NCBI RefSeq assembly: GCF_900111995.1
Contig: NZ_FOKF01000004.1
Span: forward strand, 62,001-126,000
DNA from: Collimonas sp. OK607
Lineage (GTDB): Bacteria > Pseudomonadota > Gammaproteobacteria > Burkholderiales > Burkholderiaceae_D
Direction: 5' to 3'
Length of the DNA: 64,000 bases
Part shown: piece after piece, positions 1-9,071 of the stretch
Numbering within the stretch: position 1 is the first letter of the stretch
How the letters are laid out: the number at the start of each line of letters is the position of its first letter
Program-made: the position numbers and the translations under genes
Notes under the pieces: generated by a model
What the model was told of the DNA's origin: nothing
What the model saw: only the letters and a program-made list of their open reading frames with translations
The model's database searches: none

Positions 1-1113
1 ATCACTGCCGAAAACATGGCGAAGTACGCCGCCAATTTGTCAGACGGTCAGAAGGCAATGTTTGCCAAGTATCCGAAAACCTATCGCATGCCTGTGTATC
101 CGGGACACCGTGATTTCCGTTACGACGACCAGGTGTGCCAGATCGCAGAAAAGAATGCACGCGACGCCGAATTGACTGATAACGGCATGGGCATAAAGGC
201 GCTGGCAGGCGCGATTCCATTCCCGATTCCAAAGAATGGCGATGAAGCATTGATGAATCTGACCTACCCGCATCGCGCATGGACCGAGGAAATCACCCGT
301 GAAATCGGCAACGTAAAACCGGACGGCAGCATTTCATGGGGCCGCGCCAATAACCTCAGCCTGAACATGACCGGCGATCCCTCTCTGATGGGGAAACCGT
401 ACGGACCCGTACAGGCCTACAACCGCAGTCTGACATTGTTCCCGGAACGCGACAAAGGATCGGTTAGCGTGACTGCAGAACCGGTCGATTTCGCCAAAGG
501 AAAACGCCTGGCATGGAGTTACGATCCGGGCACACGGCGCGTGCGTCAATTGCCGGAATTCGGTTTCGATCAGCCGTTAGGCGGCACTAGCGGCAAAATG
601 ACCATCGACCAGGATCGCCTGTTCAACGGCTCGCCGGAACGCTATACCTTCAAATTGCTGGGCAAGCGCGAACTCTATATTCCTGCCGACACATATCGTC
701 TCAACGGCGGCCAGGTGAAGTATGCCGACCTGCTCAAGCCAGGTCATATCAATCCTGACTACGCCCGTTACGAGTTGCGTCGCGTGTGGATACTGGAAGC
801 GACCTTGAAAGACGGTTATCGCCATGTCTACGGCAAACGCGTGCTGGCGCTTGACGAGGACAACTGGCAGGCAGTCATGTCCGATTACTACGACACCCGT
901 GGAAAATTGTGGCAGTACGCAGAGATCCACCAATATTACGCGTTCGACATGAAAGCCTGGGAAGCCGGCTCAAGTTTCTATTACGACTTGAATTCAGGCG
1001 GTTACATTGCCTACAACATGACCCAGCAAATGAAGGACGGACCGATCCTGAACCGCGCAGGGATCACGCCGGCGATGTTTACTCCGGACGCCGCGCGCGC
1101 CATTGGCAACTAA
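1..1113 (+). CDS. DUF1329 family envelope protein, 5' end outside the window
   Basis: The frame is open from the first base, so the N-terminus and any signal peptide lie outside the window; about 370 residues are visible, and family members are usually around 450. The content (aromatic and charged, with many Tyr/Trp/Asp, and a late run of Tyr-Asp-rich strands) fits DUF1329, a periplasmic beta-rich family related in fold to lipoprotein or lipid carriers. It is followed 28 bases later by a DUF1302 gene, its usual partner. The pair is commonly found near genes for hydrophobic substrate catabolism, together with YCF48 and RND genes, which lie here at 9.1-12.5 kb. A role in moving lipophilic compounds across the envelope is inference from context. 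Confidence 0.8.
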   Translation: MTAENMAKYAANLSDGQKAMFAKYPKTYRMPVYPGHRDFRYDDQVCQIAEKNARDAELTDNGMGIKALAGAIPFPIPKNGDEALMNLTYPHRAWTEEITREIGNVKPDGSISWGRANNLSLNMTGDPSLMGKPYGPVQAYNRSLTLFPERDKGSVSVTAEPVDFAKGKRLAWSYDPGTRRVRQLPEFGFDQPLGGTSGKMTIDQDRLFNGSPERYTFKLLGKRELYIPADTYRLNGGQVKYADLLKPGHINPDYARYELRRVWILEATLKDGYRHVYGKRVLALDEDNWQAVMSDYYDTRGKLWQYAEIHQYYAFDMKAWEAGSSFYYDLNSGGYIAYNMTQQMKDGPILNRAGITPAMFTPDAARAIGN

Positions 1114-1141
1114 TTACAACTAAAATCGGGGAGAACACTCT

Positions 1142-2833
1142 GTGAAAATGAATAAGAAACTTAGCCGGATGGCCATCGCTTTACTGGCCGTATCGGAAGC
1201 CGGAGCAGCGCATGCGGGGACAGCGATTCCGTTTGACAACGGGATGACACTGGATTGGGGCCTGGATACTTTCTACACGCTGGCTTCGCGTGTGCACAAT
1301 CCTAATTCATTGCTGGCCGGCCCTACCAACGCCGGCGGCAATGACGGTGACAATAATTTCAAAAAAGGTACGTTTACCGCCAATCGCATCGGGGCACTGT
1401 TTACCTCCAAGCTATCCAAGGGAGATTCGGGACTGGTCATGTCGGGCAGTACTTTTTACGACGCGGCGTATCACGGCCACAACGATAATCCCGGCCCGAT
1501 CAATAACCCGGGGCCGGTCAATCAGTTTCCAGATCAGACCCAGCGGTATCAAGGCGGTTATACGCGCTTGCTGGATGCCTACGGCTACACGTCATTTAAT
1601 TTCGGTGACAGCAGCCGCGCCACGGTGCGCCTTGGACGCCACGTAGTGTCCTGGGGCGAAGGGTTGTTCTTCCCAAGCATATCGCTCGCGCAAGGTCCGG
1701 CGGATGGCACGAAAATAGGTATTCCAGGCACCGTAACCAGGGATGTCCTGTTGCCGGAAGATCAGCTTTCCAGTGTGATCCAGGTCACGCCGAAATGGTC
1801 GTTGCTGACCCAGCTGCAATACAATTTCCACGAAACGCTGGCTCCTTCCTCCGGTTCGTATCTGAATACCTCTGACGGCGTCGGTCCTGGCGGCACTTGC
1901 CTGGGGCCTGACGTTACCATTCCAGCGGTTCCGGGTCTCTTCAAGGGTTTCAGCGGGTGTTCGTTCGGTGTGCGCGGCAACGACATCAAGCCGGGTAGAT
2001 TCGGTCAATGGGGCATCGGTACCCGTTACCGGGTCACCAGCGAGACTGAAATCGGCCTGTATTTCCTGAATTACAATGACCGTACGCCGCTGCCGGTGAT
2101 CAATTCATTTACGCCCGGTACGAAGACACCTGCATTCTTCAACATTGCGGGTAATCAGATCGGTAACGGCTCTTATCAGGTACGTTATTTTAACGACGTG
2201 AAATTGCTCGGCTCGACCTTCAGCACCACTTTTGGTGCGGTGACCCTTGCCGGCGAGTTGTCGTACAAGATGGGAGCGCCGGTACTGGTCAACACGGTGG
2301 TCAATCCAGCTACCAATGCAACTGTGCCTAACCCGACGCGCGCTGACATCACGCAGGTGAATCTGAATGCGTTCGCCAATCTCGGCCGCAGCCCGATAGC
2401 GGACTCTGTCCTGTTGCTAGGTGAAATTTCAGCTATCGGCGTCAATCATGTACAGGCGATCCAGGCCCCGGGCGTTGATGCATTGGGCGCCGCCGCAGCG
2501 GCGTTTCCGAGCAGCGATAAATTGACGTTCACGAATCGCGGCATAGCTGCGCAGGGACAGATCGTTCTCGGATATCCAGGCATTACGCCAAATTGGGATC
2601 TGACGGTGCCGATCAGCTATGCGCAGCAGTTGAAGGGGCGTACGCTGACCGGCGGTGTCGGCGGCCAGGGGGACAAGCGCGCCAGCTTCGGTGCTTCGTT
2701 TATCCGCAACAACAATCTGGCGATTACCTTTACTTACCTGGCCTACTTGGGTTCGCCTAGCCTGGATCTGGTCCACTATCGTGCGCTGACTGACCGCAAT
2801 CAAGTATCGGTGGACATGAAGTACTCGTTCTGA
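1142..2833 (+). CDS. DUF1302 family outer-membrane protein
   Basis: A 563-residue protein with an N-terminal signal peptide (basic start, hydrophobic stretch, probable cleavage after Ala-His-Ala near residue 25) and a body of alternating strands ending in Tyr-Ser-Phe, the C-terminal Phe typical of outer-membrane beta-barrels. GTG at 1142 is preferred over ATG at 1148 because a GGGGAG ribosome site ends 8 bases before the GTG. It belongs with the DUF1329 gene upstream, probably in one operon closed by the hairpin at 2864-2903. DUF1302 proteins are thought to be channel-like outer-membrane components linked to uptake or export of hydrophobic molecules. The substrate is unknown. Confidence 0.85.
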   Translation: MKMNKKLSRMAIALLAVSEAGAAHAGTAIPFDNGMTLDWGLDTFYTLASRVHNPNSLLAGPTNAGGNDGDNNFKKGTFTANRIGALFTSKLSKGDSGLVMSGSTFYDAAYHGHNDNPGPINNPGPVNQFPDQTQRYQGGYTRLLDAYGYTSFNFGDSSRATVRLGRHVVSWGEGLFFPSISLAQGPADGTKIGIPGTVTRDVLLPEDQLSSVIQVTPKWSLLTQLQYNFHETLAPSSGSYLNTSDGVGPGGTCLGPDVTIPAVPGLFKGFSGCSFGVRGNDIKPGRFGQWGIGTRYRVTSETEIGLYFLNYNDRTPLPVINSFTPGTKTPAFFNIAGNQIGNGSYQVRYFNDVKLLGSTFSTTFGAVTLAGELSYKMGAPVLVNTVVNPATNATVPNPTRADITQVNLNAFANLGRSPIADSVLLLGEISAIGVNHVQAIQAPGVDALGAAAAAFPSSDKLTFTNRGIAAQGQIVLGYPGITPNWDLTVPISYAQQLKGRTLTGGVGGQGDKRASFGASFIRNNNLAITFTYLAYLGSPSLDLVHYRALTDRNQVSVDMKYSF

Positions 2834-2863
2834 TGGCGTAGCGTTATTCTTCTGTCGTAGCTG

Positions 2864-2903
2864 AAATGGCCCGCACGATATCTGTCGTGCGGGCCATTTT
2901 TTG
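2864..2903 (+). terminator. Rho-independent terminator after DUF1302
   Basis: A near-perfect GC-rich inverted repeat (arm ATGGCCCGCACGA and its complement, loop of about 5 bases) is followed by a T-run. It lies about 30 bases after the DUF1302 stop. Confidence 0.9.
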
Positions 2904-2950
2904 TTCTTCACGGATTACCGATGGTGAAATTTTTTTGTGCGCAGACGTAA

Positions 2951-2984
2951 AAATGCCCTCCATATCTTGCGACATGGAGGGCAT
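2951..2984 (-). terminator. Rho-independent terminator of the amidase gene
   Basis: The inverted repeat AATGCCCTCCAT ... ATGGAGGGCATT has a 10-base loop and, read on the minus strand, runs into TTTTT. It lies about 35 bases beyond the stop of the minus-strand amidase, so the convergent genes each have their own hairpin. Confidence 0.85.
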
Positions 2985-3018
2985 TGCAGCTTTGCAGGGT
3001 TACCCTGCTGCGGATGGG

Positions 3019-4650
3019 TCAGACGATCTTTGCACGGCGTTGCGCCCATGGACGCTCACGCTCCAATTGCGCGGCCACGCGGAACAGCAGCGCTTCGTTG
3101 TGGATGCGGGCGGTGAACATCATGCCGATCGGCATACCGGTCTCGGACACGCCCAGCGGCACCGACATTGCCGGCTGGCCGGATACGTTGGCGACCACGG
3201 TAAAGGCGGCGCTGCCCATCGCGGCGCGGCCGTAGTCGGCGAAGTCTTGTTCCATGCTCAGCTTGCCCAGCAGCGGTGTGACTGTCGCCGTTACCGGAGA
3301 CAGGATGATGTCGTACTTGTCGAACATGTTGTCCATCGACATGCCAATCGTTTCGAACGTCTGGCGCGCGCGGTAGAGCGCCTCGCCGCTGGTGGCGGCG
3401 GCAGTGCTCATGACGTGGCGGGTCACTGGTGCGAGTTCGTCGTCCGTGGCCTTGCGGCCAAGGAATTTTTCGCGGTCATGCACTGCTGTCAATATCGCGT
3501 TGCCGACGATTGCGCCGTGTGCGCCGAACAATTGACCGGCATCGACAGGCAAGCGGGTAGCCTCGACTTCATGGCCGAGCGACAGCAACAGGCGCACGGT
3601 ATCATCCAGCGTTTTCCGAACTGCAGGATCAAGCGGGACGCCGGTCAGCGAGTCGGCAACCAGCGCCACGCGCAGCTTGCCCGGTGAGATACCCAATTCG
3701 GCGACGAAGGGGCGTTCCATCGGGCCGCACCAGTATGGGCTGCCCTTTTCATGGCCCTGGCCGACATCAAGCAGCAATGCCGAATCCCGGACACTGCGCG
3801 AAACCACATGGGCGACGCTGGCGCCGAACCATCCCTCGAAATGATCCGGACCGCTGGGCGTCCGATAGCGGCTTGGCTTGAGTCCGAACACGCCGCAGTA
3901 GGAGGCGGGAATGCGGATCGAGCCGCCGCCGTCGGTGGCATGGGCTGCAGGTATGATGCCGGCGGCTACCGCCGCGGCTGCACCGCCAGAAGAACCGCCA
4001 GCGCTCATTGCCAGATTCCATGGGTTGCGGGTGATGCCCCATTGGCGCGATTCGGTGGTGGTGGTCAGGCCGAATTCGGGTGCGGCGGTTTTGCCGAATG
4101 TCATTGCGCCGGCGTTTTCGTATCGCTCGATCAATGTGCTGGTGCGAGTGGCGGCGGGGCCGTCTTTGAAGAGGCGGCAGCTGTTGGTGGTGATAGTGCC
4201 GGCAATGTAAGTATTCAAATCCTTGACCAGCATCGGCACGCCGGCCAGTGCGCCGCCTTTTGCCTGGGCACGTCCTTTAAGCTCGGCCAGCAACGCACGG
4301 GCATGGTCGTCGTGACGCATGACCACGGCGTTGACTTTGCCGTTGACGGCATCGCATCTGGCGATTGCGCCGGCTAGCAAGGCGTCGGCACTGATGCTGC
4401 CGCGCCGCACGGCATCGGCCATGGCGGTAGCATCCAGCGCCGCATACTCATCGGCGCTGATACTGCCGGCCGGCGCGGCATGGGCGAATTGTGCGATTGG
4501 ACCGAGCAAGCTGGCGCCGGCAACTGCCGCGCCGGCTTTCAGGAAACGGCGGCGCGGCATGTGCGATGGCATGCCGCTTTCATATGATTCGGCTGAATCC
4601 GATGAGTCGGATGACGATGCAGCTATCGGGAATGTAGAGTCATTGATCAT
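3019..4650 (-). CDS. Tat-exported amidase (amidase signature family)
   Basis: A 543-residue member of the GatA/fatty-acid-amide-hydrolase family, which hydrolyses C-N amide bonds with a Ser-cisSer-Lys triad. The triad is visible as Lys143 (Val-Lys-Asp), Ser220 in GGSSGG and Ser244 in DGGGSIRIPA, with spacings like those of the family. A twin-arginine signal is present (PRRRFLKAG at 32-40, then an Ala-rich hydrophobic segment), so export of a folded enzyme is expected. The start is uncertain: Met27 or Met31 would place the RR motif closer to the N-terminus. A relic of a second copy of its C-terminus lies at 23.1 kb. A role in deconjugating an amide-linked substrate before uptake is inference. 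Confidence 0.85.
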   Translation of the reverse strand: MINDSTFPIAASSSDSSDSAESYESGMPSHMPRRRFLKAGAAVAGASLLGPIAQFAHAAPAGSISADEYAALDATAMADAVRRGSISADALLAGAIARCDAVNGKVNAVVMRHDDHARALLAELKGRAQAKGGALAGVPMLVKDLNTYIAGTITTNSCRLFKDGPAATRTSTLIERYENAGAMTFGKTAAPEFGLTTTTESRQWGITRNPWNLAMSAGGSSGGAAAAVAAGIIPAAHATDGGGSIRIPASYCGVFGLKPSRYRTPSGPDHFEGWFGASVAHVVSRSVRDSALLLDVGQGHEKGSPYWCGPMERPFVAELGISPGKLRVALVADSLTGVPLDPAVRKTLDDTVRLLLSLGHEVEATRLPVDAGQLFGAHGAIVGNAILTAVHDREKFLGRKATDDELAPVTRHVMSTAAATSGEALYRARQTFETIGMSMDNMFDKYDIILSPVTATVTPLLGKLSMEQDFADYGRAAMGSAAFTVVANVSGQPAMSVPLGVSETGMPIGMMFTARIHNEALLFRVAAQLERERPWAQRRAKIV

Positions 4651-4793
4651 GATTTTCTAATTTGGGTGTAAGTCCTGCATGGGAAAAATGCCTTCGCGAC
4701 GACAATCCACAGCACGCTTGCAATGGAAGCCAACGGCGATTGACGGGAATGTGATTGATCATAATGCTGTTGATTAATAATATCTCAGGCGCC

Positions 4794-5951
4794 CTAGGTC
4801 GCGCGTGCTTCTTTGATTACTGGTTTCCACACGGTGTAGACGATAAGCGGCACCAGGGAAGAGCAAAGCGCCAGGCCCAGCAACGCGCCCGGTCCGGCCT
4901 GGGCGAACAACTGCCCTCCGAGGCCGGGACCGATCATGGAAGCCAATGCAAACACCGCCGGGACCAGCACCACGGCGCGTCCGCTAGGATCGCTGCGCGC
5001 GATGGCGGCGGTCTGGAATACGCAGCCGCAGGTAAAAAAGAATTCCCAGATCCACGCACCGCTGGCGAATGGAATGAACGTCTTGCCGCCGGCCAGCAGA
5101 AACAACCCGAGGCAAATGCCGCCGATGATCAAAAGGTAGGGCGGCCGCTGATCGAAACGTTCGCCCGAAGCGGCGACCGAGAACGCAGCCACGCCGCCCA
5201 GCAGCTTCAGCACCGCGAACACCAGCCCCATTTGGGTCGATGCAATTTCAAGCGCCGAACCGATGCGTTCCAGAAAGGCCCACAGCGCGATATTACCGGT
5301 CAGGAAAATCAAAAATGTGGAGAGGGTAAGCCAGGCTGCCGGTGGCAGCGCCGTCCTGGTTGCCAAAAGCGCGGCGCTGCCGGCGCTCGGGCCGCGCGGA
5401 ACGCCAAATGCCGACAGCCCGAGTACCGCCACCAGCACGGCAAGCCCGACTGCGGCGCCCGGATACTTCCAGGTCGCAATCAGCAGCGGTGGCAGCGCGA
5501 ACAGTACGGCGGCGGTAATCGAAAGCTCGACACCTTGCCGCACGCCGAACGCGCGTACCTTGTTAGGCAAATCGGACAGGATACGCATGCCGAGGCACGT
5601 CATGGTCGAAGAAAAGAAACCGATCACGGCCCAGATGGCATACAGGAATTCGATGCGTGTGACGAAGGCGCTGGCGCACAGCGAGGCTGCGGCGCCGGCG
5701 GCGCCGATCACGGTGAGCATGCGCCAGTCAAGACGGTTCATCCAGAATGGCGCACTGAGCGTGCCGGCCAGGTAGCCGGCAAAGCAGGTCGAACCAAGCA
5801 GGCCGACAGCCTTGGGACCTAGCGCAAAGGAATCGGCCATGCTGCCAAGCAGGACCGGCAGTGCATTGAAGGGTAAGCCGCCGATGGTAGATGCGATGCT
5901 GGCCGCCAGCATCAGGTGAAGCAAGGCCTTATGTCGTTCAGTTGGTTGCAT
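4794..5951 (-). CDS. MFS transporter
   Basis: A 385-residue, strongly hydrophobic protein with about 12 predicted membrane spans, including Gly/Ala-rich helices typical of the major facilitator superfamily. It lies on the same strand as the amidase (143 bases upstream of it) and close to the MaoC/aldolase pair, so it may carry the substrate or amidase product of the island. No motif visible here identifies the substrate. The start ATG at 5951 follows a short intergenic stretch after the next upstream gene. Confidence 0.75.
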   Translation of the reverse strand: MQPTERHKALLHLMLAASIASTIGGLPFNALPVLLGSMADSFALGPKAVGLLGSTCFAGYLAGTLSAPFWMNRLDWRMLTVIGAAGAAASLCASAFVTRIEFLYAIWAVIGFFSSTMTCLGMRILSDLPNKVRAFGVRQGVELSITAAVLFALPPLLIATWKYPGAAVGLAVLVAVLGLSAFGVPRGPSAGSAALLATRTALPPAAWLTLSTFLIFLTGNIALWAFLERIGSALEIASTQMGLVFAVLKLLGGVAAFSVAASGERFDQRPPYLLIIGGICLGLFLLAGGKTFIPFASGAWIWEFFFTCGCVFQTAAIARSDPSGRAVVLVPAVFALASMIGPGLGGQLFAQAGPGALLGLALCSSLVPLIVYTVWKPVIKEARAT

Positions 5952-6037
5952 GAAGCGTGTCCGTTCGGTGTGTTGAGTGGCGTAGTAACGTGGCGGCGTC
6001 CACGCCGCACCGGCGCGACGACATCATGGAAATGCAA

Positions 6038-7003
6038 TTACATGTACAAGATCACCAGGTCGTTGATGACAGAAGGGCGGTCGTGGCCGACCACATGAAT
6101 ATTGATTTCCATCGTCAGCTGCACCCCGCTCTTGACTTTATCCACAGATTTAACGCGGCAGCGGGCGTGGATTTTGCAGCCGACCGGCACCGGTGCGGCA
6201 AAGCGCAGGCGGTCCGAACCGTAATTGACCATGTTGTTGAAGCCTACGACTTCATAGTCGAGCGGCAGTTGCAGCCGGCTGATCAATACCTGTACCAGCG
6301 CTCCGTGGGCGATGGTGGTGCCGAACGGGCTTTCCGCACGCGCCTTTTCCGGATCGGTATGGATCCAGTAGTCGTCGCCTGACAGCGCAGCGAATTGATT
6401 GACGATTTCCTGGGTAACGTGGAATGCGTTGGACCAGCCGGAAAATGTTTCCGAGACGAGCGCCTGCAATGCGGGCATGTCGGTTACCGCGATCTGGCGG
6501 CGTACTGGCGTGGCGGCATCGTTCTTGGGAGGCGCCGCCGGTGGCGATTCTCGCTGGACGGTCTCCGCCGGAATCACTGCAGCTTGCGTAGAGTCGACGG
6601 CAGTGTAGCGCAGCAGCGTGGTATCGCCGGGGCGCTGGTCAAATACCGGGCGCACTCGCATGCCGACCTTGATGTCGTTTTCATTGATGCCGACCAACGT
6701 GGTGTTGAGATGCGGCCCCTGATCAAGTTCGACTACGGCCAGCAGTTGCGGCATTTCATCAGAAAACTCAGGCAGAGTCGGCACCCGGGCTATCGTATAG
6801 GTGTACAGCGTTCCTTCGCCGGACACATCGCGCCAGCTCAGTGCCGCGGACGCGCATTGCGGACAGTGCGCGCGCGGAAAGAAAATCCAGTGCTGGCAGG
6901 AGTCGCACTGCTGTATTTTTACCTGTTGTGCCTTGAGTGCTTCCCAGAACGGCGCTGAAATCGTGGTCGGTTGCGGCAGTGGTTTATTCCAGATCATATT
7001 CAT
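6038..7003 (-). CDS. DUF35 (Zn-ribbon/OB-fold) - MaoC hydratase fusion
   Basis: A 321-residue two-domain protein. Residues 18-135 form a DUF35 unit with a zinc ribbon (Cys33, Cys36, Cys47, Cys50) followed by an OB-fold. Residues 185-321 form a MaoC-type hot-dog domain with a hydratase-2 motif at 208-216, in which Asp210 and His215 match the catalytic pair. A Pro/Ala-rich linker joins them. MaoC domains hydrate enoyl-CoA; DUF35 domains bind thiolase-like aldolases and thiolases. It overlaps the upstream thiolase-like gene by four bases (ATGA), implying coupled translation and a complex. In the ChsH2 protein of sterol catabolism the order is MaoC then DUF35, so this is the reverse arrangement. 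Confidence 0.88.
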   Translation of the reverse strand: MNMIWNKPLPQPTTISAPFWEALKAQQVKIQQCDSCQHWIFFPRAHCPQCASAALSWRDVSGEGTLYTYTIARVPTLPEFSDEMPQLLAVVELDQGPHLNTTLVGINENDIKVGMRVRPVFDQRPGDTTLLRYTAVDSTQAAVIPAETVQRESPPAAPPKNDAATPVRRQIAVTDMPALQALVSETFSGWSNAFHVTQEIVNQFAALSGDDYWIHTDPEKARAESPFGTTIAHGALVQVLISRLQLPLDYEVVGFNNMVNYGSDRLRFAAPVPVGCKIHARCRVKSVDKVKSGVQLTMEINIHVVGHDRPSVINDLVILYM

Positions 7004-8214
7004 ACTCCCTGCAGTATCAGTGCGCCTTGTTCGCTCATCACGCCGCCGGTGCCTGAGACGTAGGCAAGGTCGTGGCGTTGCAATTGCCGTTGGCCGGCGC
7101 GTCCTTGAATCTGCTGTACCGCTTCAATCACTTGCGTCATGCCGCCGGCGCTGCCGGTTTGCCCGAAACTCAGTTGGCCGCCGTGCGTATTCATTGGGAA
7201 ATTGCCTTTGTAGGTGAAATCGTGTTCGCGCAGGAAACGCATGCCTTGGCCTTTTTCGCAAAAGCCGGCATCTTCCAGGGTCAGCATCACGGTGATGGTG
7301 TAGCAATCGTAGATTTGCGCCATATGCATGTCGGATGGCTGCAAGCCAGCCATTGCAAACGCCTTGCGTGAGGCCGGGCCGATCGGCGTGCTCAGCATGT
7401 CGCGCGCGTAGGTCGGCGATTTCGACTGTACGTGTTCGCCGCAACCGATGATACGCACGCCGCGGTGCTTGCAGTCGCGTGCTATATCGTCGCGGGTTAC
7501 GATCACGGCACTTCCGCCGGCTACCGGCATGACAATTTCCAGCATGCGCAGCGGCTCCGCCACCATGCGCGAATTGAGTACGTCGTCGATGCTGATCGGC
7601 TGCTGGTAAAACATCGCTTGCGGATTGCTGCACGCATTGAAACGCTGGTCGACTGCGATGCGCGCGAGTGCTGCGGCGTCGTAGCCGTGTACGGCGGCGT
7701 AGCGCTGGGCAATCATGGCGTAACCGGTGTTTTGCGCCATGTGGCCGTAAGGCAGATCCATTTCTGCTTCGGGCGCGCCAAAGCGGGTGCTGTGTCCGCC
7801 AAAGCGGGATGCCTTCATGACTTCTGCGGCGTGGTCGTCATTGCTGCCGAGCGGTGCCATGCGCGCCGGAATGACGCACAGCACGGTATTGCACAGTCCG
7901 AGTTCGATGGCGGCGGCAGCGCGCCACACCATGCCGACCGAGCAGGCGCCGCCGAGGTCGATGACTTCGGCGAAGTTGAGCGGTATGCCGAGATATTCGC
8001 CGACCATCGCCGGCACGAACATGCCGGCTTCATGAAATTGCGGACCCGTTACCACCAGGCCGTCGACGTCTTGCAGGTGCATGCCGGCGTCATCCAATGC
8101 CTGCCGCGCGAGATCGGCGACTTGCTCCAGGTGGAACATGCGCGGTGCGGTGGCATATTTTTCCGGTTTGTACTGCGCGGCACCGACAACAACTGCCTGT
8201 CCTTTCAATCCCAT
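7000..8214 (-). CDS. Thiolase-superfamily protein, SCP-2/Ltp2-type (probable retro-aldolase)
   Basis: A 404-residue thiolase-fold protein of the lipid-transfer-protein class. Diagnostic parts are Gly-Gly-Ala-Cys-Ser-Val-Gly at 88-94 (Cys91 at the usual thiolase position), a DCYTITVML segment, NTHGGQLSFGQTG and a C-terminal SGTGGVMSEQGA. Members coupled to DUF35 partners, such as Ltp2, cleave beta-hydroxyacyl-CoA of steroid side chains to release propionyl-CoA. The four-base overlap with the DUF35-MaoC gene supports that comparison. Whether this copy acts as aldolase or thiolase cannot be settled by eye. The start at 8214 is chosen over 8301 because GAGGAG lies just upstream. Confidence 0.85.
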   Translation of the reverse strand: MGLKGQAVVVGAAQYKPEKYATAPRMFHLEQVADLARQALDDAGMHLQDVDGLVVTGPQFHEAGMFVPAMVGEYLGIPLNFAEVIDLGGACSVGMVWRAAAAIELGLCNTVLCVIPARMAPLGSNDDHAAEVMKASRFGGHSTRFGAPEAEMDLPYGHMAQNTGYAMIAQRYAAVHGYDAAALARIAVDQRFNACSNPQAMFYQQPISIDDVLNSRMVAEPLRMLEIVMPVAGGSAVIVTRDDIARDCKHRGVRIIGCGEHVQSKSPTYARDMLSTPIGPASRKAFAMAGLQPSDMHMAQIYDCYTITVMLTLEDAGFCEKGQGMRFLREHDFTYKGNFPMNTHGGQLSFGQTGSAGGMTQVIEAVQQIQGRAGQRQLQRHDLAYVSGTGGVMSEQGALILQGV

Positions 8215-8485
8215 AGTCTCCTCGCTTGCTTTGTCTTTATGTTGGTACTTCCGAGCTGGAAATCCACGATGCAGATTACCAAGTATGGACGTATTTTGCA
8301 TAAAATTGGCAGGGGCACCATCGTCTGATGAGACTACTTTCCGGGTGTGCCGAACGGGGAGGTGGCGGAGTACCGTTTTTGACTGGTTCGATGGCGCCGG
8401 GCGCCGCTATCGGGAGCCGGATATCAGGAACCGTTACCGGGAGACGCCGTCACATGACGGCGGCGGCACCCAGGCCGGTGGTAAG

Positions 8486-8758
8486 TTACTTGCCCTGCGA
8501 CGCCATCATGGTCCAGAAATTCAAATTGGACGCGTAAGCCACCTGCGTCGGCTGATGCGTTTGCAAAGAGCCGAGGTAGTCGGTTCCGTTCAACGCGCCG
8601 TAGGCCACCGAACCCAGCACCGCGAGAACGATCATGGCCGATAGCATTTTGCCGGCTTTTGCCGGTGACAGCCTGGTGTGCGGCGGCGTCGCGCCGGAAT
8701 TGCTGCCGGTATTCGGGGTTGTGCCACTGTTGCTGTTTTGCAATGTCGTTGTCTTCAT
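8486..8758 (-). CDS. Small single-pass membrane protein, unknown function
   Basis: A 90-residue ORF with a Thr/Asn/Ser/Gly-rich N-terminus (1-35), one hydrophobic helix of about 20 residues beginning near Met38, and a polar C-terminus. Starting at ATG 8758 gives a GGAG ribosome site 6 bases upstream; the ATG codons further upstream lack one. I do not recognise the family. It stands alone between the aldolase gene and the YCF48 gene, so its link to the export module is unclear. Confidence 0.5.
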   Translation of the reverse strand: MKTTTLQNSNSGTTPNTGSNSGATPPHTRLSPAKAGKMLSAMIVLAVLGSVAYGALNGTDYLGSLQTHQPTQVAYASNLNFWTMMASQGK

Positions 8759-8773
8759 GTCAGTCTCCATCAT

Positions 8774-9071
8774 CCGTCACATTGATAACCGGGGTGGCCG
8801 CTGTACATTGCAGTGGCCTTATGGCGATCTGATCAGTGTTGGCCTTTGCAGTCATCGTCCGAACAGACGATGTTGAGATTGCGTGTGCGACAATCTTAAA
8901 ATATTTCAATTTGGCAACTTATTGCGATCACGGCCGACTCCGCACCTGAAGGGGTTTTTCCAGGGTTTTTCCATTTCTACCCCTTTTGGACGATGTAATC
9001 CCGATGCGGAAAAGTGACAGTTGCATAAATAGATAACAATCAATGCACAAATCGGACGGAGACAAATTCTT
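8774..9071. other. Intergenic region between divergent genes, no gene seen
   Basis: About 300 bases between the minus-strand small membrane protein and the YCF48 gene. It becomes AT-rich around 8890-8930 and near 9030, so it may carry promoters for both. No ORF, hairpin with T-run, or copy of the island dyad was found. Confidence 0.4.

Noticed and set aside
2866-3687. Long + strand open frame over the amidase 3' end
   Set aside because: It is a shadow of the minus-strand amidase; it has no ribosome site and no family resemblance.
4755-5822. Long + strand open frame over the MFS gene
   Set aside because: Composition is low-complexity Arg/Gln/Gly-rich, typical of an antisense frame of a hydrophobic protein.
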